The notes beneath the pieces are model-generated. The model did not search any database. It saw only the letters and a program-made list of their open reading frames with translations, and was not told the DNA's origin. From Bugula neritina (lineage: Eukaryota; Bryozoa; Gymnolaemata; Cheilostomatida; Bugulidae), in assembly GCA_964035545.1 (NCBI GenBank), contig OZ037772.1:7178889-7238888 (forward strand): DNA of 60,000 nucleotides. The letters are read 5' to 3'. Within the stretch, counting starts at the first letter, position 1. Each line of letters begins with the position of its first letter. The translations under genes and the position numbers were made by a program. Of this stretch, positions 23,546 to 39,574 are shown in pieces.

Positions 23546-26500
23546 GCCTCGATTTTTTTTCAATCTTCAGCAGTAACTTTTATAGATTTAATGTTAACAA
23601 TTAGTGGTATAATATACAAGCTTCTTCAAAACTGCTCCCATCTCTTAGCAATTGGGCATTTTGTTTGCATGAGCAGACGTTTCAGAACTCGTCTCTGTTA
23701 CCGCTTTTACGTACTTTTTATTTAATCTTGTACTGGTAAACTACATTTTCTTACTGGCCTTACCTGGCATAAATATATTGACAATTCAAATATTCGCAAT
23801 CAACAATTTGTAAGCTAAGATAGCAGTTTATGCACAATCGCATTATAATTATATGCAACTGGTTTATCTCTCTTTTTGTCCTAATGCTAGAGAGACAAAT
23901 TTAACATAATATTTATGACAAGCACCAGATTTTTTCCTATTTTTTTTTGTTTGGGTATCAGTCTACTACTAGCATTACGACATAGCCTTGTAAACTAAGA
24001 CAAGTAGACAACTTTCCTTCTACAATGTGTAAGTCATCTTCCATTGAAATACAGAATGTTTAATGCATGCTTTATAAACATCAGCAAGACTTTCCTGGTA
24101 CTTTATAGTAATATATTATTAAACTTTTCTTTCAATTATTTTCCAAAACTATTGTGTGTAACACAATGCTACTTTAAATCTTAATTAAACAACTTGGCTA
24201 TATAATTACAGGTTATTAACTAAAGCTTGCCAATTTTCACAAAAGCTAAACTTCAGAATAAGCAATTTTGGCTTGCTTTGTTGATAGCCTACCATGATAG
24301 AGAGCAATCTAGTAAGTTGAGTATTGGGTAAATGTTTCAATTTGTTTTAAGTTTCATCAACAGCTCTTTCAGTAGCTCTTTTCACAAATTGATAGAACAA
24401 AATAATGCAAAATATTGAGGTAGAGATACAAACTGAACAACAATGTATGGTGCTACCATTAAACACGTTTTTACTTTGAGAATATTTTAAAATTGATTTA
24501 TCTTGTAAGAGCAAAATGTAACAGGTATCTAGTCATAAAAAGCAATTTGAATCCTCTGTCTGCAAGCCAGAGTATGGCAAGTAAAGCACCCTGGACTATC
24601 AATAGGTTACAAGTGCTAGATGGTGCTAGATAGTGCTATGCTAGTTCTTCATTTTTAAAGCCTAGGGCCTAGGCCCTAGAGTAAATAGAACAGCCTACAA
24701 ACTAATAAATAATTAAGTAACTGACTGAATGGATAGAACAAACACTGCTACACTGCAGAAAAGCTTCAAGTGAAACTATTAGAAACAATATAACAGTTGT
24801 TCTTTCCACAACTGAAATGTTAATTTAACTAAAGAAAACTTTTTTTGATATAAAATACAAAATTATACAACTTTTCATGATTTATTCTGTACTTTATGAT
24901 TAGTTTTACAAAATAAATGGCTTGCTCTATGTTTTCTTATTCAGCCAGAGCTGCACGGCAACATCGAACAGTTTTACAAAATGCAATTTATCTTCGTTAA
25001 AAAGATTTCTTGCTGGTATGGAGTTTCAGCAAGTTGAAAAAATGTGTTTAAAGTTTACATTAGTTAGGTATAATATTAATTCTTTGGGTAATTGCCAGCA
25101 AAATTGCTTCAAACTTCATGTCCTATGTTATACTTATTGTAGTTGTTGTTGTCTTTATGTAGCCCTTTGTGTATCTCTATAAGGTTGGAGCCTGTTATTA
25201 GCTTTATAATGAACGCCATTACCTCTAAAATTACTTAGACCATGTAAAAGTCAGCCAATCAGCAAAGTGTACCAGGTCAACACCCCACTATTATAGCTTA
25301 TATAAAATTCTGCAAGTTCAGTTGCAAAATGCATGCTTCTAGAAAGCAGTTGTGCAACTTTTTTCAAGTGCATTACTTTATTTCATATCTTAAATTTATG
25401 ACACTCTGATGTATCTTCAAAACATCTAAAGTAAGTGTGTATAGAATGCAATTAAAAATTGTATGTCTAAATGACTTGGTACACTTTTGCAGCTGAAGGC
25501 CAGTTGTTACATAACTCTTAGCTTTATTTGTTCTCTATTATACTAGTATGAACTCTTGTTCTCCAATATACCAGCTTTTGGTAAAATAATGCAGCTAGAA
25601 AAAGTATTGTTAGCGCAATGGGTGAATATCAAAATCTAAACTTCTTGCTAGTCATATAATTTGACTACCAACAAAAAGAGTAAGACTGTATAAATAGTTT
25701 TCAATAATATGTGTTAACAACTTTGAATTCATCATCTCTACTGATTCCCATTAGATTTATTGTGAATGAAACTTGGTGTAGGGCCTATCGTATATTCTAC
25801 AGGGTCTAATATTTAGTAGCAAAGGTAAGCTGCAAGCATTTCTTAATATTTCCTATTATAAAAGTTCGTGTTGTAGTGACAGCAGACAAGATTTCAGCTA
25901 TTATGCTCGCAGTCAGTTGAAAAAGGTCTCTCATAGAGGCTATAAACTCTGCGTGTACTGAGATAACACAAAACCAAGAAAAATAGAACAGCTAGCTTGA
26001 AATTTTTTCTTTATTGTACAGTATTTGAGGGTAAACTTCTTCAAAAGAATTTATAAATATGAGAGTGCTTTTGAAGTTGCAGCCAAATAGGCTAATTATA
26101 GGATTTCTGTAAAAGGTTCAAACTAAGGTACCCCTCTTGGCAGCCAATTTTAGTAAATTAAATACTTCTAAGCTTACCTAAGTTTCCTGATTAAAATTAT
26201 TATGAAGATGAAAAGAAACTAGGCCCAAAACTACAGGGGGTCTATTATCTTTTGCATAATTGTAGGGATGCGTCTCCCTCTATAGACCTTAGTAGAAGTA
26301 ATTGCAGGAACAGATAATTTTCTCTGTTACTAGCAGTATATGTATATGAGAAATTTTGTCAAAGCTGCTATTCTGACACTGGAAAGTTACATTTCAGCTA
26401 GTTAAAGTTTGCTGGGAAACCATATAGTACTTTTAAACACTATAACTAAATTGTTAGAAAAAATGCCTGTTTTTACCAGAAGCAAAATAAAAATTTGAAC

Positions 26501-26690
26501 AGCAAATTGGAGACAGCAAAAGGTATGTATCTTCTTAGGTTGATAATTTTTTAATTTGAAAACGTGCTGCATATAACAAAAAAAACTTTTAAAGCTGAAA
26601 GTCATAATTGCAGAGAAAGGCATCAAATTAAAAATATGCAAATTATTAAACCTACTATGATACACATCAGACGCTGTGGACTATGCTTGC
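23545..26690. other. Intergenic, no gene recognised
   Basis: AT-rich sequence with only short, low-complexity open frames. I see no splice-bounded coding exon, tRNA-like fold or clear repeat structure here. Confidence 0.4.
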
Positions 26691-27555
26691 TGATATAGGG
26701 CACACATAGTATACATCAACTCATATGGGGCAGATATAGTATACACAGGCTTATGGGGATCGCATATACATGCAGCATATATGAGCTCATAAGGGGCACA
26801 TATAACATATCTAGGCTCATAGCGGCACATAAATAGTATATGAGCTCAAAGATGGCACATAAAATATATACAAGTTCATAGGGGGCAGATACAAAATATA
26901 TAAGTTCATAGGGGGCAGATATAGAATATATAAGTTCATAGGGGGCAGATATAGAATATATAAGTTCATAGGGGGCAGATATAGAATATATAAGTTCATA
27001 GGGGGCAGATATAGAATATATAAGTTCATAGGGGGCAGATATAGAATATATAAGCTTATAGGGGGCAGGTATAGAATATATAGGCTCATAGGGGGCAGAT
27101 ATAATATATTATATAAGCTCATAGGGGGCAGATATATAATATATATATATAAGTTCATAGGGGGCAGATATATAATATATATATAAGTTCATAGGGGGCA
27201 GATATAATATATATATATATATATATATGTTCATAGGGGGCAGATATAGAATATATATGTTCATAGGGGGCAGATATAGAATATATAGGCTCATAGGGGG
27301 CAGATATAATATATTATATAAGCCCATAGGGGGCAGATATAATATATATATATAAGTTCATAGGGGGCAGATATAATATATATATATATATATAAGTTCA
27401 TAGGGGGCAGATATAATATATATATAGGTTCATAGGGGCAGATATAGAATATATAGGCTCATAGGGGGCAGATATAATATATATATATATATAAGTTCAT
27501 AGGGGGCAGATATACTATATATAGGCTCATAGGGGGCAGATGTACCATATATAAG
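26690..27555. repeat. 30-bp minisatellite block A
   Basis: Tandem units of about 30 bp built around CATAGGGGGCAGATATA followed by a TA-rich spacer of variable length. Units at 26880-27060 are nearly identical. Elsewhere the TA spacer expands from about 6 to more than 25 bp. Minus-strand open frames with repeated LYLPPM residues come from the 30-bp period and are not genes. Confidence 0.95.
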
Positions 27556-27694
27556 CTCACAACAACTCAAATATAATTTTTTAACGGAGATGCAGGCCAG
27601 ATTTCTATACAAGTTCTACCTCAAGCCCTGGCACAATTATAGCAACTGAAATTATATTATTATCACTGTAATTAAGTGTTTCCAACAGTGAAAG
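27556..27694. repeat. Unique flank, first copy of a tandem segmental duplication
   Basis: The ~139-bp non-repetitive flank starting CTCACAACAACTCAAATATA recurs at 28994-29134 with a few changes. Copies are about 1.44 kb apart, each sitting at the right-hand end of a minisatellite block, so [minisatellite + flank] was duplicated as a unit. Confidence 0.9.
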
Positions 27695-28993
27695 GGGCAC
27701 ATAAAATATATATAAGTTCATAGGGGGCAGATATGGAATATATAGGCTCATAGGGGGCAGATATAGAATATATAGGCTTATAGGGGGCAGATATGGTATA
27801 TATAGGCTCATAGGGGGCAGATATAGAATATATAGGCTCATAGGGGGCAGATATGGTATATATAGGCTCATAGGGGGCAGATATAATATATTATATAAGC
27901 TCATAGGGGGCAGATATATAATATATATATATATAAGTTCATAGGGGGCAGATATAATATATATATATATATATAAGTTCATAGGGGGCAGATATAATAT
28001 ATATATATATATATATAGGTTTATAGGGGGCAGATATAGAATATATATATATATATATTTGTATAGGTTCATAGGGGGCAGATATGGTATATATAGGCTC
28101 ATAGGGGGCAGACATAGAATATATAGGCTCATAGGGGGCAGATATAAAATATATAGGCTTATAGGTGCAGGTATAGAATATATAGGCTCATAGGGGGCAG
28201 ATATAATATATTATATAAGCTCATAGGGGACAGATTTATAATATATATATATATATAAGTTCATAGGGGGCAGATATATAATATATATATATATGTTCAT
28301 AGGGGGCAAATATAATATATATATATATATAAGTTCATAGGGGGCAGATATAATATATATATATATATATATATGTTCATAGGGGGCAGATATAGAATAT
28401 ATAGGCTCATAGGGGGCAGATATAATACATTATATAAGCTCATAGGGGGCAGATATAATATATATATAAGCTCATAGGGGGCAGATATAATATATATATA
28501 TATAAGTTCATAGGGGGCAGATATAATATATATATATAAGTTCATAGGGGGCAGATATAATATATATATATATAGGTTCATAGGGGGCAGATAGAATATA
28601 TAGGCTCATAGGGGGCAGATATAATATATATAAGTTCATAGGGGGCAGATATACTATATATAGGCTCATAGGGGGCAGATATAGAATATATAAGTTCATT
28701 GGGGGCAGATATGGTATACATAGGCTCATAGGGGGCAGATATAGAATACATAGGCTCATAGGGGGCAGATATAGAATATATAGGCTCATAGGGGGCAGAT
28801 ATAGAATATATAAGCTCATAGGGGGCAGATATAGAATATATAGGCTCATAGGGGGCAGATATAGAATATATAGGCTCATAAGGGGCAGGTATAGAATATA
28901 TAAGCTCATAGAGGGCAGATGTAGAATATATAAGCTCATAGGGGGCATATATAGAATATGTAGGCTCATAGGGGGCAGATATACTATATATAA
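27695..28993. repeat. 30-bp minisatellite block B
   Basis: Same unit as block A (CATAGGGGGCAGATATA). More than 40 units are present, homogeneous at 28600-28990 and TA-expanded at 27890-28580. The right edge is followed by the second copy of the unique flank. Confidence 0.95.
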
Positions 28994-29134
28994 GCTCACA
29001 ACAATTACTCAAATATAACTTTTTAACGGAGATGCAGGCCAGATTTCTATACAAGTTCTACCTTAAGCCTTGGCACAATTATAGCAACTGAAATTATATT
29101 ATTATCAATGTAATTAAGTGTTTCCAACAGTGAA
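28994..29134. repeat. Unique flank, second copy of the segmental duplication
   Basis: Near-identical to 27556-27694, including GAGATGCAGGCCAGATTTCT and AATTAAGTGTTTCCAACAGT. It diverges after CAACAGTGAAA. Confidence 0.9.
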
Positions 29135-29167
29135 AAAAGCTTTACATTAGTTTTTGGGAAGACAACT

Positions 29168-32006
<2,839 letters not shown>

Positions 32007-32954
32007 TAGGGGAAACCTGGGTGATATGAACCAACCGGGTGATATGGGCCATTCATGTTTTGCAGTATCTAAGGTTACCAAAAAGTTGAAAAGTGTCTTC
32101 TTGTTTAGAAATAGGAATATCTAACTCCCTGTCTCTTTGTATTAGAAAATAAAAACACATTTTCTCTTTTTGCTCGTTTTCTTATATAACTTTTCACAAC
32201 TTTTGTGGATATATTTTCATTGAAAAGAATTATCTGAAGTAAGGAGCCTGTATCTACAAATAATGTGTGGAGGGTATGTATAAATACCCAAATAGTATAT
32301 ATAATACTTGTCCACTCTCCGTCTGTAGGAATTCAAAATTTTTGGTGACATGATTTTTGGGTGATATGGACCGCCACTTGGGGGTGATATGGACCATGGA
32401 CCATATCACTCAGCAAATTGAATTTTTCTTTTTATATACTTTTTTGGAAAAAAATAATACTATATATTTCTCAAATATTTCAAACAATGCTAAAACATTA
32501 AACCCCTAAATATTGATTAAACAACATTATAACCAATTGCTGTAGAATATGTGTACTTGAAATATTCATACTCCTGCAATGTATTTTAGATGCCAAGATA
32601 TTCTTTCAAAAATATTTGAAATACTTGGGGTTAGGAGACACTAAAAAAAGCTGTTACACACTTATTTCCGATCTATTGTTTTAGGTTACTTTTTAATATA
32701 GCAAAATGCATTTTCAACACAAAAAGCTGACTTTATGTGACGGAGTCTGTGGTGGCCCATATCACCGAAAATTTCAAAAAATCTCCGCGTGATATGGTCC
32801 ACCAATTTTCAATCATAGCTCAGTCAAACATCAATATAGGAGCTTCAAATTATGTTTGTATATTAGTAGAGATAGCACCCACACTAATTTTCAATCAACC
32901 ATAGTCAGTATGGGCTGTGGGCTTAAGTAGCCCATATCACCCAGGTTTCCCCTA
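32007..32954. mobile_element. Complete non-autonomous TIR element (GATATGG-type), 948 bp
   Basis: Left end TAGGGGAAACCTGGGTGATA (from 32007) and right end (to 32954) are inverted copies over about 22 bp, and both sides continue as TATATG/TGTATATA. No coding frame is present. The motif GTGATATGG or its inverse recurs inside: near 32037, 32351, 32377, 32400, 32755, 32790 and 32933. A non-autonomous DNA element inserted at TA is the best reading; superfamily undetermined. Fragments occur at 22555-22710, 31396-31444 and 31607-31656. Confidence 0.75.
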
Positions 32955-34735
32955 TGTATATATATTTTTTGTTTTTTCTATAATCTTTCTTGACGTGCAA
33001 CACCTTGGTTCCTAATATCGTTCACAGTCTTTTTAATTTTAAAGAATTAAAAATTTCAAAGTGTACTTTAACCAGAGCTAAATAAAATAAAGTCTACTTA
33101 TAAAATTTTTCAAACTTTAAATAAAAAACAGCAATGTATTTTGTAAAAAACAACATAAATTAGAAGGTGAATTTTCTAGATTAACCATATGTTACACATT
33201 TGGATAAAATAGCTAGCTATAATGGCTACATATTTTTAACCAACATAAATTATGCTATTGTTATAAATGTATGGGACTAGCTTTCTATACCAAAAGCAAG
33301 AGCATTGAAACAGTCACTATTGTACTTGAACGTTAAAAAAATAGGCTTTTATAGCCAATATAGCCAATATAGCCAATAGCTGGGATTAATAATAATATTG
33401 TATATCAAATAAGCATGTGGTGATAAATATAGAACATCATGTTTCAACAACTTTGTTATATATTATTCTTTGCTTAATGTTCATCACTTTAATAATGGTT
33501 GAACACTTTCATGTATATACACATACTGTACACTGTATTTTTTCCATAAAAATTTATTAACTTGGTATAGACTGTGTGAAAAAAGACCTAATCAACAATA
33601 ACGTCTCACAATGTGTTATAAGAATTGTCTAGGTTTTGTATTAGCAAAATCCTATAGCACTATTGAATACACGTAGGTCAACTAGTTTGAATGTCGTTAG
33701 TGATATATAACCTCCAAAGTTATAGCAGTTATGCTCTCATGTTATAATTATACAGTTATTGAGATCTAGGAAATTATAAAGGTAATTGTATATAACATAA
33801 TGATAATTACTGAGTGTTTTTTGTGTGTGATATGTTATAAATAGCATCACAAATTTTCACTCCGTATTATGCAATCGCATATATTATTATAGATTGTAAA
33901 ACGGTTAGTATTGGATGTTTAAACAGTGTGTATAGAAAAGCTACATTACTTTATAAATATCTTTTATAAATTTGAATAAAAAACATTTACATGCAGCAAT
34001 AAACAGTTGCAAACATTATATAAGTTAAAACAAGAACTATTTGCAAACACATACTATAATCTTAGCTAGCTCACTGAAAATGATTAATGGCCACATAACT
34101 AGCTTTAAACTTTTGTGTTTTATCCCTTTTTAAATTTCATTAGGTGTTAAAACAGCTTTTTGTAAAAAAGCTTTGACTTCAGTTGAAAAGTAAATAATTA
34201 TAACAAATATACTGTTATATAGTATAATAGAGTGCTATATAATATAATTTTTATTATTAATATAATATAATATGTGTACATGCTTTGATGTTATGCTATA
34301 AACAGGCAACTTCCCAATATTAGTTTAATATAGTTATATAACATAATATATATGCAAAAATTATATATTAGAGTAATAATTATTCTGGTAACCAACTCTG
34401 AATAAGCTCAACCTAAATATACTTTAAAGCAATCTCACAAACACAATTACCTAAATAGTATTGAGTATGGGTTTATCAAGATTTGTACTATGGGTAAGAA
34501 TCATACTGAAAATGGTTTCTGTGGCTGCTGCATAGTTTATGAAATCACATTCATTACATGGGTTGTTTAGAAAAGTGTTGTCAGACTTGCGAAAAGTCAA
34601 TTCGTTTAGAATATATTATAGTTATATAGAAACAAAATATTATCCCATTAAATCCAAATGTTGAACAATAGAATGGAAATGTAAAATGTAGAACATATAT
34701 TACCAACCAAGTTCAACATATAAGGCTTAGCGCAT
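32955..34735. other. Intergenic, no gene recognised
   Basis: Very AT-rich sequence downstream (3') of the TRIM-like gene. A short tandem AGCCAATAT occurs at 33355-33375. Nothing else is supported. Confidence 0.4.
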
Positions 34736-34738
34736 CAC

Positions 34739-37700
34739 TTAGGTTTCTATTTTAAAAAGATCCAATTTCTTGTCTTTCCAACCAGGTACAGCCAGTATTC
34801 CATCTCTGATACTCGGTACTCCAGCGAAATCAGTTGGTAACTTATCATGAGTCAGTGTCTTGAGAATAACACCTGTTGAATATTTAAAAATATACACTGC
34901 AATGGGAACAAAGTAAACTAGAAGGTTTATAAAAACATATTAAAATGCACTTAATTTACTCCATAATTAATAGACAAGTTTGTGAATTATGCAAAAAAAT
35001 GTGAGGATGCGCAAACTTAGATTTCAGCAATGTGACTATATTACGGAGACAGTAATTTGATGCAGCAGCTATAAAACAGTATTTCAAAAACTTTCATTAT
35101 ATGCTTTGCTAACATTTTTCAACATTTCTAACACTTTTGATGAACTCTAAAATTATATTCGGAGTTTTCTACTCGCAACATACACATGCTTAAGCAACCG
35201 TACCTGATGGAGAAATGAGGTAAAGCAACTTCAAGTTTTGTCCAGAAACATAGATAAGACCATTAGAATCTGTGCAGATACTGTATCCACCTGTTACACC
35301 ATCACATGTCCAGACTGTAGTCAGCATTCCATTCTCTACTTTATACTTTATCAGTTTATCTCCACCAACTCCTAGCAGATGACCATCTGGTAGAAAGTGT
35401 AGACCAAATGGATACACAAGAGGATGAATAGTCTCTGTCTGTTTAGTGATGAAGTCATAGATGATCAGCTGTTTAGTATCTGGATGATCCACCACAACAT
35501 ATCTGTCAGAGACTGCCACTACTGCTGCACCATTACCTGCTCTATCGAACTGAAGCAGTTGTTCTCTCTTTGTGATGTCACCAGCTAAACACATATCTAC
35601 TTTATCTATTTCACCTTCTCTGTGTAGAATGAAGGCATTGTGAAGAGTCTCAATCACTCCTGATACGGCCTTCTCACTTGTACTGTATTCACTCAGCTCA
35701 TTACCATCTCTACTCAGTAACTGTATTCCATCCTGAGTACCTATGAGTATGTCACCATCTTCTCTGTGATTGGCTGAGTAACACCACCCACTTGTCTCAT
35801 GTTCAGATATGAATGTCAGTGAAGAAGGAACTGTTACTAGACTGATGTTTAGTAGTTTACTTGTGTCCTCACCTTCAATATATGATGTAAAACTGGTCAT
35901 GTGTGTATGTATGCTTCTGACAAGTCATTCTTATGCAAAATCATTTTACAAGCTTATTATAAATTTATTTATTAAACTAGCAACTTTTGCAAATAATAGT
36001 TTAACTTAGTTTTTACAGCGTGCTTTTAGAAATTATTGTGCAAATTGAAAGCCGCCTACAGTTTTAGCATTCTATTGACATCTATCGAAAACTGAAAACA
36101 TCACTGTGTTATTGTTATATTATAGTATAATTATTGTTGTTTTGTATTATCATTGTCATATAGCAGTAACTCAGTTAAATGTTTATTAATCTGCATCTGT
36201 TTTTGCTGACATTGACAAAGAAGTTGGTTCATAAAAAATATTGTCCATGTTTATTTTTGTCACAATTTTTTCTAGTTTGTTTAGGAAATTATTGTCCACA
36301 TATCAACCAGAATATGGAGGGGGAGAAATAAAATATAATTCACAAACAATATACTTCATAACATTATGACTAGATTAAAACATTTTGAAACGAAGCAGAT
36401 TTGCCGGGCATACATGCATCCTCATATTAGTTTTTGGAGAAAAACAATCTTTATATTATACCTCAGAATGGCATAGCATATGCATCCTCCCATTAAAAAT
36501 TAAAAAAACAACCTATATAGCACAGAATGGTAAAATAATAGTTTTCTGTGTTGACAGCTTACTTTTCTGTATCAGTGTTCAAGTTAGAACTCTGATTTCA
36601 TATGTGTACTGATAAAGCGATGCAATACATAAATCTCATGAATTGAAGACAGCTTACCTGTGTGTATCAGAGTTGGTGGATCAGCAAGTTCACAATCATC
36701 CAGTTTATCTGCCTCATGTTTGTCCAGCTCTTCTGCTATTCTCTTTTTCTGCCTGATCTGCTCAGTTACATGACCATCTTTTAGAAGTCGAGTTAACTCA
36801 GTCTGTGTTTTTTTCAACCCATCTTCTTTTGTCATCAGCTTGGTGTGAAAGCCTTCAACCTTGGCCGTCATTTTTTCTTTGTGGTCTCTAACTTTGTCTA
36901 TCATTCCTTGACTCTCCAGCCTTATTTTCTGTATCTGCATAAAATATATAACCAGTTTTTTACCATTTCTAATTGTCAACTGATTTCCAGAACACTGAGC
37001 AAAGAATTCATTGTTGAAAATAGCCATTATATTATTGTCTCTCGAATATACAAAGCATAAAACTTCATATAGAGATTTGTAAATAGTGAATGCAACCATC
37101 TCTAAAATGTCATGCAATCTAGCTAACTTTCTGGCATGTTTTTTTGAATGCTTGTTTAGTATAGATTTCAACATTGCCTAAACTCTTGAATGTTTTATTG
37201 CTTTGAGAAGGCTAATAATCTTATCATAATTTGATTTGACATTAGGTAATTTTTGTTATTAAAAGAACATTTATTTTATATTAAAATACTTCCAGAAAAT
37301 AATTCCATAGAATGACTGTACCCACCATCTCATCTCTAACTTTTTCTATCTCTGCTGCCATGGCTCCACATTGTTCTTCCTGAACATCCAAATCTCTCCA
37401 CGCCTTCTTGTCCAGAGAATACAATTCATCTATCTTCTGTGATACTGTATCCAGCTTACCTCTGAGATATTCATTTACTTCAACTTTCAGGGATGTGAGA
37501 GACTTGAAGTCATGTTGACCTCCATCTAAAATGTACAACAATATTTTACCACAATGTTTTTATTAATGACTGTATATGAAAAACTATCATAATCTATTTG
37601 TGACCAAAGCACATATTATGGTACAAGTGTAATTTTGAGATTTTTGGCGCAGCTTGGATAATATACACAGTGTTCGAGTTTTGTATTGTACCTAAAACAC

Positions 37701-39574
37701 TGTAAATAGTAAAGTAATGTCTTGACTAGTATATATGGTGTAATCATGAAATAAGATTTTTGTTTTAGCCTGGATAATATGCACAGTTTTAGGGTTGTAT
37801 ATTGTACTTACAAGACTGTAAATAGTAAAGTAATGTCTTGACTGGACAAAATAAGCAAAACCACTGACTTTAAAACATGTTTTTTTCAACAACAAAGAAA
37901 AACACTAGAACAATGTTTTCATCTTTTTGAAATACTTATTTTTAACTTTAGCCATTTACAAAATAATAGAGAAAAAATATTCTTTAAACTCCTTATTTTC
38001 ATGAGGCCAAAACTAGTGCTACTCAGAAAGTGTGAAGCGTTATAATGATTATCTCTATTGTGTTATCCACAAAATATAAAATATGCCTCTATGGCACCAC
38101 TAAACATATAGCTTTCCTTTCCACGGTAATAATGACCAAAAGCCCTGACTGCTTTTAAAACTCTGGCAGAATTTGCTCATGCATCATAGGAGATTTCATA
38201 TGCTCTAAACACTTGGCTATTTTTTAAATACAGATCATTCAGAAATTTTTTATAATTCAACTGCTTTTTTTCAATTTCATATGATCTAAGTAAATACTTG
38301 ACTATTTTTTAAGTACTATAATACAGACATATCTTATATATAACTCAACTAGGTATTCTTGTCAACTTTTTAAAATTCATCATTATTTTATTAATATCCA
38401 ATGTGAAGTAGTTGAAGGAACTAATTTCTACATGTGTAATATTCAGCACAACAAAGACAGCTATTGATACTGTAAGAAGAACCCAATTGCACTTCAACTT
38501 CTGTGTTTATTTACAACTGCTTATTGACAGGTAATCTAGAATAATTAATTTTCTTAAATAGTTAGCAAGTTACTGCAATATTACCTGTGCAGTCATATCC
38601 GTCAATCTCACACTCAAAGCAGATCAGTTTATCACACTTTTGACAAGCTCTCACTAAAACCTCTTGATGATGTTTACATGTTGGTTTATCATAAGTAGCA
38701 GGTGATCTCTTGTAGACATCAATGTCCACTATCTTGTGAGAATCTCCATGAAGTTTGTTGTGTACCTACAGAAAAAAATTTTAAACTGTTATGCCTGCAT
38801 TATCCTAAACTGATTATAATGTTGTACGCGTACATGAGCTATTTTAGATTTGAAGTAGTAAGAATATACCTGCTGATGTTGAGTACAGAACATAACTTCA
38901 CACTTCACACAGTAACGTGTAGCTATTTGACCTTGACATTCATGAGCTGTACAGTACAGAGTACCAGAATCACCAGTTTCTATGGTAACCTTTGGTAAAC
39001 CTTCAATCTCCAGTGATGCATACACTTCACTGCAACATATTACTGAGTTAACTAGAATACAGATTTCAAACAGTTGTGTGTGCAGGTCGCTTCATATATA
39101 ATATTTCGAAACTAACAGCAATCCTATAATCACTTGTTGACTCTAATTGTTTGAAATGAGATTTTCTGACAAGGTACGTTATTTCAAATTACTCAATGTA
39201 ATTAAACAACTCACTCAGGGATATTTGGGTGTAGTAATTTCAAAAACTTTCAATAGAGCACAACTTTTTGTATTAAACTTTTATCAGAGACTTCTCTCGT
39301 TTTTTCAAATACTGCTCCTGTACCCCTCCATACAGGTGCTTGGAAGATTATAGTATAACTTGTAATATATGAGCTATATATAAAATGTGTAGGTTATACA
39401 TAGTACTCACCCACAAGTAGGGCAGGTCACAGTTTTATGTTTACTGTAATGTCCTTGAATACAACTCAAACAGAATACATGTTGACAAGGCAGCTCTCTT
39501 GGATCTCTCATGTCATCCCTCTTAGAGACACAATAACCACACTCATACCATTCTGGTAGTTGCTGGGCAGCCAT
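34739..39574 (-). CDS. TRIM-like protein: RING, two B-boxes, coiled coil, C-terminal beta-propeller
   Basis: Seven exons in minus-strand order: 39574-39411, 39029-38870, 38765-38585, 37525-37326, 36934-36658, 35872-35204, 34872-34739. They total 1785 nt, giving 594 aa plus stop, with every junction GT-AG and in phase. The start MAAQQLPEWYECGYC leads into a C3HC4 RING with C12, C15, C30, H32, C35, C38, C51 and C54. B-box-like zinc sites follow at about 81-118 (C81, H84, C95, C98, C103, H106) and 138-167 (C138, H141, C149, C152, C157, C160). A charged coiled coil spans about 170-328. The C-terminal 265 residues have WD/NHL-like propeller repeats (for example VYPFGLHFLPDGHLLGVG and DSNGLIYVSG). 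The family normally acts as RING E3 ubiquitin ligases in the cytoplasm, with the propeller binding targets or RNA; the substrate is unknown. The exon 6 acceptor at TTGAAG/GTGAGG was chosen because it alone keeps the phase. All domains look intact. Confidence 0.85.

Noticed and set aside
26690-28993. Regular 30-bp repeats resembling a CRISPR array
   Set aside because: Units are contiguous with no unique spacers, the flanking DNA is eukaryotic, and there are no cas genes.
26817-29054. Several minus-strand frames rich in LYLPPM residues
   Set aside because: Pure consequence of the 30-bp minisatellite period; they shift frame wherever the TA spacer changes length.
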